NCBI GenBank assembly: GCA_946478995.1
Contig: CAMLDK010000025.1
Span: 1 to 10,593, forward strand
Reading direction: 5' to 3'
Source of the DNA: an uncultured Candidatus Saccharibacteria bacterium
GTDB lineage: Bacteria > Patescibacteria > Saccharimonadia > Saccharimonadales > 2-12-FULL-41-12
DNA: 10,593 nucleotides
A program made the translations under genes and the position numbers. Under the pieces are notes generated by a model. It saw nothing but the letters and a program-made list of their open reading frames with translations, was not told where the DNA came from and ran no database searches. This document shows positions 5,499-10,593 of the stretch, one piece after another. Within the stretch, counting starts at the first letter, position 1, and each line of letters begins with the position of its first letter.

Positions 5499-6268
5499 GC
5501 TGGCAAAAACAAGATAAAGATAAACCCTTATTTCCGGATTTGATCTGGAGCCGTCCGGAAAATAAACGTTATGCCGGCAAGCTTTTAATCATCGGCGGGC
5601 AGGCAAGCGAATTCCAGAATATATCATCAGCCTATTCCTTCGCGAAAGAGGCCGGGGCGGGCACTGTAAGAATTTTGATGCCGGATAGTTTGCGAAAAAT
5701 TACCGGAAATATCGAGGGAGCTGAGTTTGCCCCAAAAAATTATAGCGGCGGTTTCGCAAAAACCGCTCTGGCTCAATTCTTCGACTTAAGCGAATGGGCG
5801 GATCACGTACTTTTAGCAGGCGACTTCGGCAAAAACAGCGAAACAACCGTAATCTTAGACGGATTTTTACTAAAAAACCCGGGAGCAACAACTATTTCTC
5901 AATACGCACTTGAATCTATAGGAATAAATTTCAGCCAGCTTCTCAGGATGCCCCTTACCCTGGTAATAAACAGGGAGATTTTCCAAAAAATAGGTAAGGC
6001 GGCCGGGACCCATGTACCTATAACTTCATTGACGACATATGAAACCATGGGAGAAATTATTCAAACTATTTCAGCCGGCGCAAAAGTAAATTTAGTTATA
6101 GAGGACGAAGAACATATTTGGGCAGCCGCAAAAGGCAACATAGTTTCCACGAGGTCAAAGCCTGTAGATATGAACGCCTTGTCGGCTTACTGTGCCGTCT
6201 GGCAGATGCAAAACCCGGGTCGGCCTTTAGAATCATTAGCTACGGCAGCTCAGCAATCACTTGCTTGA
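5495..6268 (+). CDS. Degenerate NAD(P)HX dehydratase-like (ribokinase-fold) protein
   Basis: A 257-residue protein. ATG 5495 overlaps the pip stop by 4 nt (ATGA), so it is translationally coupled. KLLIIGGQASEFQN (29-42) and SFAKEAGAGTVRILMP (48-63) recall the N-terminal part of the ADP-dependent NAD(P)HX dehydratase (YjeF C-terminal/CARKD) family, in which VVGGS...AxxAGAG opens a ribokinase-like fold. WADHVLLAGDFGKNSET (101-117) lies where the family has its GPGLG. The family's catalytic GxGD motif is not visible; the matching region reads KPVDMNALSAYCAVW. It may therefore be a non-catalytic or re-purposed relative. The 3' end overlaps the opposite-strand membrane protein gene by 12 nt. The family call is tentative. 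Confidence 0.55.
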   Translation: MSWQKQDKDKPLFPDLIWSRPENKRYAGKLLIIGGQASEFQNISSAYSFAKEAGAGTVRILMPDSLRKITGNIEGAEFAPKNYSGGFAKTALAQFFDLSEWADHVLLAGDFGKNSETTVILDGFLLKNPGATTISQYALESIGINFSQLLRMPLTLVINREIFQKIGKAAGTHVPITSLTTYETMGEIIQTISAGAKVNLVIEDEEHIWAAAKGNIVSTRSKPVDMNALSAYCAVWQMQNPGRPLESLATAAQQSLA

Positions 6269-6505
6269 ACGAGTTTTCGGAAAATTTTTAATCAAAGCTA
6301 CTACCGCAATCAAGCCCCATACGATTTCCAGCGCAAAAGTCGGCCACGCCCGGTGAACAAATACATTAACGCCTATGAAAATAGCTCCGAAGAGATTCAT
6401 TAAAATATAAGGATTAGCCTTGGGTTTCAGCCGTTCGGTACTGACCAGAAAATATGCCAGTACAATTAAAACCATGCCTATCCAACCGATAATTTCTACT
6501 ATCAT
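6257..6505 (-). CDS. Small three-helix membrane protein, CBU_0592-like
   Basis: An 82-residue protein. Three hydrophobic helices are evident at about 3-23 (IGWIGMVLIVLAYFLVS), 33-51 (ILMNLFGAIFIGVNVFV) and 55-74 (FALEIVWGLIAVVALI), with a basic C-terminus (KTRSSK). The pattern, with IGWIG...LAYFL, MNLFGA and a final A-EIVW block, matches what I remember of the CBU_0592 family of small membrane proteins of unknown function. It runs convergently into the + strand gene and shares its last 12 nt. No clear ribosome binding site precedes ATG 6505. It lies 33 nt downstream of tRNA-Leu on the same strand with no terminator between, so it may be read from the tRNA promoter. Confidence 0.75.
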   Translation of the reverse strand: MIVEIIGWIGMVLIVLAYFLVSTERLKPKANPYILMNLFGAIFIGVNVFVHRAWPTFALEIVWGLIAVVALIKNFPKTRSSK

Positions 6506-6538
6506 TTATCTAATAATACCAAACAAGCAAGCTTTACG

Positions 6539-6623
6539 TGGTGCCGGAGGAGAGACTCGAACTCTCACGGATTGCTCCACACGATTTTGAGTCGTGCGTG
6601 TCTACCAATTCCACCACTCCGGC
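6539..6623 (-). tRNA. tRNA-Leu (anticodon CAA)
   Basis: Read on the - strand, the acceptor arm GCCGGAG (6617-6623) pairs perfectly with CTCCGGC, followed by discriminator A and an encoded CCA. The D arm is GTG/CAC with the usual GG loop. The anticodon stem CACGA/TCGTG holds the loop CTCAAAA, giving anticodon CAA, which reads UUG. A long variable arm (GGA/TCC) and a T arm GAGAG-TTCGAGT-CTCTC complete a class II tRNA typical of leucine. No intron is present. Confidence 0.95.
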
Positions 6624-6642
6624 TCGTCGAAATAACAGGGTA

Positions 6643-6648
6643 ATTATA
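6643..6648 (-). promoter_or_regulatory. -10 box of the tRNA-Leu promoter
   Basis: A perfect TATAAT on the - strand lies 19 nt upstream of the tRNA 5' end, placing the start about 13 nt before the mature tRNA. The -35 region at 6666-6671 (TGGTAT) is poor. Confidence 0.5.
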
Positions 6649-6662
6649 GTACAATTAAGTTA

Positions 6663-6679
6663 GCCATACCAGTTATGGC
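6663..6679 (+). repeat. Inverted repeat upstream of the sortase gene
   Basis: GCCATA (6663-6668) and TATGGC (6674-6679) flank CCAGT, 12 nt before the sortase ATG and also close to the divergent tRNA-Leu promoter. It is a possible operator or a 5' hairpin, with no known motif match. Confidence 0.4.
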
Positions 6680-6690
6680 ATAGTTTATTT

Positions 6691-7926
6691 ATGGATAATA
6701 ACGACAAAAAACCTGAGGACAAAGTCAAACTTCAGCAAGAAGAAGCTGCTAATCTGGTGCGCGAAAAAATAAATCGCATTCATGCGAGCGAGCCGAATGC
6801 CAAAGAAGAGATCAAAGAGATCACCAAAATCACCGAGCAGCACAGACAAATGTCCCGGCATCAACAGTTTTTAAGCAAGCTGAGCGAATCCGGCATGAGT
6901 CTGGCGGATATACAGGCTGCCTGGCACAAGTATTACCAGCAGCTTTCGGATGAAGGCAAGCATGAGGTTTGGAATGAATTTTACGCAGAACATCAAAGGC
7001 GCAGGAACAAGGCGAAAACAGACGCTACCCAACGAGCCCGGGCGAAGAGCGCAGACACAACAGCTCCTGAGCCGGCCGGCCCCCGCATCCAAGACCTGGG
7101 CAAGCCTCAGGCCAAACCCGGGGCGGTGATCGGCCAGCCGATAAAGACCAGCCCTGTCAAAAAAAATATTTTGCGCACTATTTCAAAACGCGCAAAAAAA
7201 AACGGTAAAAAATCCCCCTGGCATTCCCTGATTTTCGGACTAAGCGTAGGTCTGGTGACAATGCTGATACTGCTGTTCAGCTTTTTTAACGAAAGGTTTA
7301 TAACCCCTTTCATCAGGCCCAGCCACAACGTAGGAGCAACGCCGATAATAGTTGATCCCAGCCAAGCAGGCAACATAGGGCCGGAACCAAGAATAATCAT
7401 ACCCAAGATAAATGTTGAAGCCCCGGTAGTATTTGACGAACCAAGCATAGATGAAGACAAAGTTCAAAAAGCCCTGGAGAGAGGAGTAATACACTATGGC
7501 ATTACCTCGGACCCGGGAGAAAACGGCAATTCGGTAATTTTTGGGCACTCATCCAGCAACATTTTAAACAGCGGGGAATATAAGTTCGCTTTCCTCCTGC
7601 TGAAAAGCCTGGAAAAAGGTGATACGTTCTATGTTCAAAAGGACGGCAAGCGCTATGTTTATAAGGTCTATAACAAATTTATTACCAGTCCGGATGATAT
7701 TTCCGTACTCGACCCGCCAAAAGACAGGAAGGCTATATCAACGTTAATAACCTGCGACCCGCCCGGATTTTCTACCAACAGACTTATCATCCAGGCCGAA
7801 CAGATCTTTCCCGATCCGGCCACGAACACTAAAAGCTCGGTCGGCTCAAAGAACAACGGGTCTGAGCCTAGCCAGCTGCCGAGCAACTCCAAATCCCTAT
7901 GGAACCGCATAACCGACTGGTTTTAA
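6691..7926 (+). CDS. Sortase with a long cytoplasmic N-terminal region
   Basis: A 411-residue membrane-bound cysteine transpeptidase. The first 175 residues are predicted cytoplasmic: a charged helical/coiled part (about 1-110, rich in Glu, Lys and Gln) and then a basic Pro/Ala linker. One transmembrane helix follows at about 178-199. The extracellular sortase domain (about 230-372) carries the catalytic triad: His286 in VIFGHSS, Cys355 in TLITCDPPG and Arg364 in STNRLIIQAE. The C-terminal 40 residues are a Ser/Asn/Pro-rich tail. Sortases usually have only a short N-terminus before the helix, so the long cytoplasmic part is unusual. No Shine-Dalgarno sequence precedes ATG 6691. A weak -10 (CATAGT, 6679-6684) 6 nt upstream suggests a leaderless message. 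The subfamily is not resolved; it anchors or polymerises surface proteins whose substrates are not in the window. Confidence 0.92.
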   Translation: MDNNDKKPEDKVKLQQEEAANLVREKINRIHASEPNAKEEIKEITKITEQHRQMSRHQQFLSKLSESGMSLADIQAAWHKYYQQLSDEGKHEVWNEFYAEHQRRRNKAKTDATQRARAKSADTTAPEPAGPRIQDLGKPQAKPGAVIGQPIKTSPVKKNILRTISKRAKKNGKKSPWHSLIFGLSVGLVTMLILLFSFFNERFITPFIRPSHNVGATPIIVDPSQAGNIGPEPRIIIPKINVEAPVVFDEPSIDEDKVQKALERGVIHYGITSDPGENGNSVIFGHSSSNILNSGEYKFAFLLLKSLEKGDTFYVQKDGKRYVYKVYNKFITSPDDISVLDPPKDRKAISTLITCDPPGFSTNRLIIQAEQIFPDPATNTKSSVGSKNNGSEPSQLPSNSKSLWNRITDWF

Positions 7927-7937
7927 AAAGAAATAAA

Positions 7938-8180
7938 ATGAGTAAGCTCAACCGGGAAAATGTCAAAGGAAATCTACTGATGCTTCTCGTAGTAGCTTCG
8001 ATAATCGGCTGCGGCGTGTGGGCGTTTAATGCATTATCAAGCCCGGAACCCGAAGCTACCTGCGAAGATGTAACGAGTATTGATTACGATTCGGACAATG
8101 ACGTTATTTGTACGAGGTTAGACGGCACCACGTTTTACACTAATTACGAAGAGGGAAGAAAAGCCGATCCTGACTTCTAG
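7938..8180 (+). CDS. Small membrane-anchored extracytoplasmic protein
   Basis: An 80-residue protein starting 11 nt after the sortase stop. The upstream in-frame ATG at 7899 lies inside the sortase and is unlikely. A hydrophobic segment at about 12-32 (NLLMLLVVASIIGCGVWAF) is followed by an acidic outside domain with two cysteines (42 and 58) that could form a disulfide, and a DYDSDNDVIC stretch (49-58). That stretch loosely recalls the Asp-rich calcium-binding excalibur motif, but too little is present to claim it. IIGC at 22-25 fits a loose lipobox, yet hydrophobic residues continue beyond it, so a membrane anchor is more likely. Co-transcription with sortase suggests a surface role. It has no LPXTG-type signal. 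Confidence 0.7.
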   Translation: MSKLNRENVKGNLLMLLVVASIIGCGVWAFNALSSPEPEATCEDVTSIDYDSDNDVICTRLDGTTFYTNYEEGRKADPDF

Positions 8181-8189
8181 CTTAACATC

Positions 8190-8207
8190 TGTTTATTTGA
8201 CTAAACA
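8190..8207 (+). repeat. Inverted repeat overlapping the -35 of the 8232 gene
   Basis: TGTTTA (8190-8195) and TAAACA (8202-8207) form arms around TTTGAC, which includes part of the -35. A T5 run (8211-8215) follows, so it may be a weak AT-rich terminator for the sortase unit. It could equally be a repressor site over the promoter. Confidence 0.4.
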
Positions 8208-8225
8208 AGATTTTTATATTAAAAT
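8197..8225 (+). promoter_or_regulatory. Promoter of the 8232 gene (TTGACT - 17 bp - TAAAAT)
   Basis: The -35 TTGACT is at 8197-8202 and the -10 TAAAAT at 8220-8225, each a 5/6 match, with a 17-bp spacer. ATG 8232 begins 7 bases after the -10, the same geometry as leader 3, so a leaderless transcript is predicted. Confidence 0.65.
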
Positions 8226-8231
8226 AAATAT

Positions 8232-8828
8232 ATGAGTTTCGAGGTTGCTACCACCAACGGTGAAGTTTTTACAGGTGGATTTTTTAGTGCTGACACAAGT
8301 CGTATTATGCTTGGAGATTTGCCTGTAATTACGATGAAACAGTTTTGCGAATTTTCTACTGAGGTGTTACTGGAAGCAATACCTCAACTGGACGGGCATG
8401 TACTTGAGGAAGTTCAAGAACATATAGCTTTCGCCCAAAGCGGCATTGAAGGAGCAGCTGAACGGGAGGATAGCAACCCTTATACTGGCTTTGAATCAAT
8501 TGATGTATTAATGGCAGCCTTTGATAAAGCAAAAAAAGAAGGCAATCAGAGGGAAGCGGAAGACGCCAGCGAGGCTGCAACTATGGCTATGAGCGAGATA
8601 TTCGGCAATTTTTGCGTCCTTTACGAAGAAAACCCTTTTGTATTTCGAGACGGGCTAGTAGCTATAGGCGACCAGTACGAAGTCTCCGTAGATGAATTTG
8701 CCAGTTTCACTGCCAGCTATTTAAGAGGCGGGTTTTTAGGTTGGGGTTCGCATGGAGTCCCTGATTATGCTGCTAGGGCAGTCGAGCAGTTAGTACAAGC
8801 TGCCGGGCAAAACGTAGAGAGAGGGTAA
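8232..8828 (+). CDS. Unknown 198-residue acidic protein, probably leaderless
   Basis: ATG 8232 to TAA 8826-8828. It is soluble, acidic and mostly helical in appearance, with no signal peptide or membrane segment. A short beta-like start (FEVATTNGEVFTGGFF) is followed by helices rich in Glu and Ala. Examples are LLEAIPQLDGHVLEEVQEHI near 46-65 and REAEDASEAATMAMSEIFGN near 106-125. A Gly-rich stretch (RGGFLGWGSHGVP) lies near the C-terminus. I recognise no family. No ribosome binding site is present (AT-rich AAATAT precedes the ATG), and the promoter geometry predicts transcription starting at the start codon. It is a single-gene unit that ends 10 nt before the end of the convergent DUF4367-like gene. 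Confidence 0.8.
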   Translation: MSFEVATTNGEVFTGGFFSADTSRIMLGDLPVITMKQFCEFSTEVLLEAIPQLDGHVLEEVQEHIAFAQSGIEGAAEREDSNPYTGFESIDVLMAAFDKAKKEGNQREAEDASEAATMAMSEIFGNFCVLYEENPFVFRDGLVAIGDQYEVSVDEFASFTASYLRGGFLGWGSHGVPDYAARAVEQLVQAAGQNVERG

Positions 8829-8838
8829 TTTAACTAAA

Positions 8839-9855
8839 CTATAGTCCCTGGACTATTCTAAGTAATTGGTCGCTTGAGAAATTATTTGCTCCGTCCAGCC
8901 GGTACCAGATGCCATCGTCCAGCCAAGTGGCGGATTTTTTGTCATCATAAAGATAAACTATCCGGCCGTTTTGATCTATCCTCTCATAGTCGCTGCCGGC
9001 AGGCAGAACATAGTTGTTTAACAGCGAGTCGGAGTTCCACTGGCTCGGCATCTGGGTAATTTGGTAGTTTTTATTATCCGCTCCCGAACTGTAGTTCATA
9101 GTTACGATTCCGCTGTCGGTTTTCAAATCTTTTTCCAAACTATAGCCGCTGGGGGCATAGCCGGGCAATGTAGCGGCAAATCCGGCCTTATTGCCGGCCA
9201 TCTTAACTTGGACGAATGGAATCGCCTGATAAACGGCAAAACCGATAAGCGCAATTGAAGTAAAGCTGGCAAGCGCATAGGCCAGCTTTCGGGATTTTCT
9301 TGACTTTATTTTACTGCCTGCGAAAACCTCCAGATGCGATTCTGCGGACTGGACAGCGTCTTCCAGCTTGCCGGCAAGCTGTTCGACTTGGTTCGCTATA
9401 TTATGCGCCGATATTTCCCGAAGCGGAGCCGGCATTGCCGCTACGGGCAAGGGCTTGGCGGTGAAAGTTATATCTGCTCTTCGCTTAGCCTCCGATTTCG
9501 AAAACTTCGTTACGGCGGAACTCTTTTGTATATGCCTGGCGCGCCTGGCGCGCTCTCTTCTCAGTTCCTGATATAAACCCACCCTGGCGGCTGGCTTATG
9601 TTCCGACGCGGGCTTGTGCCTACGCCTTCTGACAGATGACCTCATCAAAGTTTTAGATTTTTCAACTTTATGACGACGGATATCATGTTCTCTCGTAATC
9701 TTATGCGGCTTGGCTTGGCTCTTCACCTCTATTTTTTTACCGCTGCCGATAACGTCAAAGCTTTTTGGCTCGGGCCGCACGGCCGGCGCATAAGACAGAA
9801 CCCTGCCTGTTCGGCTATCATATTTTTTTCCGTTAAATTCAATTATCGAAGCCAT
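8839..9855 (-). CDS. Single-pass membrane protein with a basic N-terminus and DUF4367-like C-terminal domain
   Basis: A 338-residue protein. The N-terminus reads MASIIEFNGKKYDSRTG. It is followed by a long, strongly basic cytoplasmic region (about 40-125) with runs such as VRRRRHKP and LRRERARRARH, which could bind nucleic acid or the membrane surface. A helical stretch is at 148-175, and one membrane helix at about 191-213 (YALASFTSIALIGFAVYQAI). Outside lies a domain of about 110 residues, PGYAPSGYSLEKDL to the end, with paired Tyr/Trp-rich strands. It resembles DUF4367 domains, which are often found on anti-sigma-factor-like or membrane-anchored proteins. Transcription diverges from the PEGA gene. 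No Shine-Dalgarno sequence precedes the ATG. Function is unknown. Confidence 0.8.
   Translation of the reverse strand: MASIIEFNGKKYDSRTGRVLSYAPAVRPEPKSFDVIGSGKKIEVKSQAKPHKITREHDIRRHKVEKSKTLMRSSVRRRRHKPASEHKPAARVGLYQELRRERARRARHIQKSSAVTKFSKSEAKRRADITFTAKPLPVAAMPAPLREISAHNIANQVEQLAGKLEDAVQSAESHLEVFAGSKIKSRKSRKLAYALASFTSIALIGFAVYQAIPFVQVKMAGNKAGFAATLPGYAPSGYSLEKDLKTDSGIVTMNYSSGADNKNYQITQMPSQWNSDSLLNNYVLPAGSDYERIDQNGRIVYLYDDKKSATWLDDGIWYRLDGANNFSSDQLLRIVQGL
8841..8856. repeat. Hairpin between convergent genes
   Basis: ATAGTCC (8841-8847) and GGACTAT (8850-8856) are perfect inverted repeats around CT, at the very 3' end of the - strand gene and 13 nt after the + strand stop. No T run follows on either strand, so a classical terminator is not supported. 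It may protect the 3' ends or act as a weak bidirectional terminator. Confidence 0.4.
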
Positions 9856-9954
9856 CTTACTAGTTTTTGTTATCTCTAATACTTATGTTTATATTTTCTA
9901 TTCTAAAACGGTGGTAGACAATAGTAAAGGTCTTTTTGTACCCGGAAAAACCTA

Positions 9955-9960
9955 TATAAT
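9955..9960 (+). promoter_or_regulatory. -10 box of the PEGA gene promoter
   Basis: A perfect TATAAT lies 39 nt before ATG 10000, placing the start near 9967 and giving a 5' UTR of about 33 nt. The -35 position (9932-9937, CTTTTT) is poor; TTGTAC at 9936 is too close (13 nt). The rest of the 143-bp divergent intergenic region is AT-rich, and I found no clear promoter for the - strand gene. Confidence 0.45.
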
Positions 9961-9999
9961 TAGAAGCTGGATGAATATAAACTCCTTTATCAAACAAAC

Positions 10000-10593
10000 A
10001 TGGACTTCCTAGACCCGAAAAAAAAGCGTTCGCGCCAGGTCAGGCTGCATATCGGACACGGCCTTATGGTGCTTCTAGTTGCTATAACTACTTATCTTTT
10101 GGTACATTATGCGTATGGGATCAGGTATAACCAGGAAACAGGTGAGATCGTCCAGGACGGCCTGGCTTATATAGACAGCGCTCCTGACGGGGCGCAATTG
10201 AGCATTGATGGAAAATACTATGACGATACCAACACCAGGGTATCCCTGCCGGAAGGCGACTATACGATAGATATTACAAAGGACGGCTACAGACCCTGGC
10301 ACCACAGTCTTCACCTGGAGGGCGGGGAAGTTGAGCGCATAACATACCCGGCCTTGTTTCCGAACAGCATCACCCCTTCATCTTTGAATGAATTCGCCGG
10401 CAAGGTTAGTTTTGCGACCCAAAGCCCGGACAGACGCTGGATAATAATCGCCCAAGAAAACGATCTGGGCAAACTGACCCAGTACGACCTGAACGAGAGA
10501 ACCAACGAATTACCGCAATCCAAAAACCTTGATCTGGACAGCGGTCTTCTTACAGGTGCAAGCGGGCAGCACACCCTGAAGCTTGTCGAGTGG
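10000..10593 (+). CDS. PEGA-domain membrane protein (partial, runs off the right edge)
   Basis: The frame is open from ATG 10000 to the window end, 198 codons without a stop. A basic cytoplasmic N-terminus (LDPKKKRSRQVR) is followed by one membrane helix at about 20-37 (HGLMVLLVAITTYLLVHY). A PEGA domain lies at about 56-116. It includes YIDSAPDGAQLSIDGKYYDD and the diagnostic SLPEGDYTIDITKDGY, after which the repeat is named. Residues beyond about 135 (FATQSPDRRWIIIAQEN) look like the start of a beta-propeller-type repeat region, but the end is missing. PEGA domains are surface beta-sandwich modules. No Shine-Dalgarno sequence precedes the ATG, and a 13-codon ORF (9971-10012) overlaps its start in another frame. 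Confidence 0.85.
   Translation, partial: MDFLDPKKKRSRQVRLHIGHGLMVLLVAITTYLLVHYAYGIRYNQETGEIVQDGLAYIDSAPDGAQLSIDGKYYDDTNTRVSLPEGDYTIDITKDGYRPWHHSLHLEGGEVERITYPALFPNSITPSSLNEFAGKVSFATQSPDRRWIIIAQENDLGKLTQYDLNERTNELPQSKNLDLDSGLLTGASGQHTLKLVEW

Noticed and set aside
6260..6300. Terminator at the end of the DAHP synthase operon (TTTT-CGG-AAAA followed by T run)
   Set aside because: The stem is only four A-T pairs; too weak to call without 3'-end data.
9061..9576. Several + strand ORFs of 65-80 residues inside the - strand DUF4367-like gene
   Set aside because: They overlap one another and the clear - strand protein, lack ribosome binding sites and have compositions typical of antisense shadows.
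1..10593. CRISPR array, insertion sequence or prophage
   Set aside because: I saw no regularly spaced direct repeats, transposase or phage genes, and no target-site duplications. The window looks like core chromosome.

Overview
The window looks like part of a small bacterial chromosome. A Patescibacteria/CPR member, possibly Saccharibacteria, is my best guess. This rests on the gene set (a sortase with a long cytoplasmic N-terminus, a DUF4367-like membrane protein, a PEGA membrane protein, a degenerate NAD(P)HX-dehydratase-like protein, a CBU_0592-like membrane protein), short intergenic regions, mixed GC content and standard code use. It is an inference, because no marker gene is present.

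Left half (1-6268, all + strand): the 3' end of an unknown gene is followed by three consecutive transcription units, each preceded by an unannotated attenuator. Every attenuator has the same plan: a good sigma70-like promoter whose predicted start falls on or within a few bases of an ATG, a 16-29 codon leader peptide, and an intrinsic terminator whose 5' arm can pair instead with an upstream segment. Leader 1 (333-383, Ile-rich) precedes a 169-residue protein of unknown function. Leader 2 (991-1047, Leu/Val/Ile) precedes a 93-residue unknown protein, ridA and ilvA (threonine dehydratase). Leader 3 (3320-3409, Trp/Phe/Tyr-rich) precedes DAHP synthase, proline iminopeptidase and a ribokinase-fold protein. 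The amino acids in each leader match the adjacent pathway: branched-chain for ilvA, aromatic for DAHP synthase. In leaders 1 and 2 the stop codon lies in the bulge of the predicted antiterminator, a striking structural match between two otherwise diverged sequences.

Middle (6257-6623, - strand): tRNA-Leu(CAA) with an encoded CCA, then a small three-helix membrane protein whose 3' end overlaps the upstream + strand gene.

Right half (6691-10593): a sortase and a small membrane-anchored protein, then an unrecognised 198-residue protein behind a strong, apparently leaderless promoter. A divergent pair follows: a DUF4367-like membrane protein (- strand) and a PEGA-domain membrane protein (+ strand) that runs off the right edge.

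The main discovery candidate is the set of three leaderless-type ribosome-mediated attenuators. Together they would form an amino-acid-starvation regulon that links ridA/ilvA, DAHP synthase plus a peptidase, and two unknown proteins.
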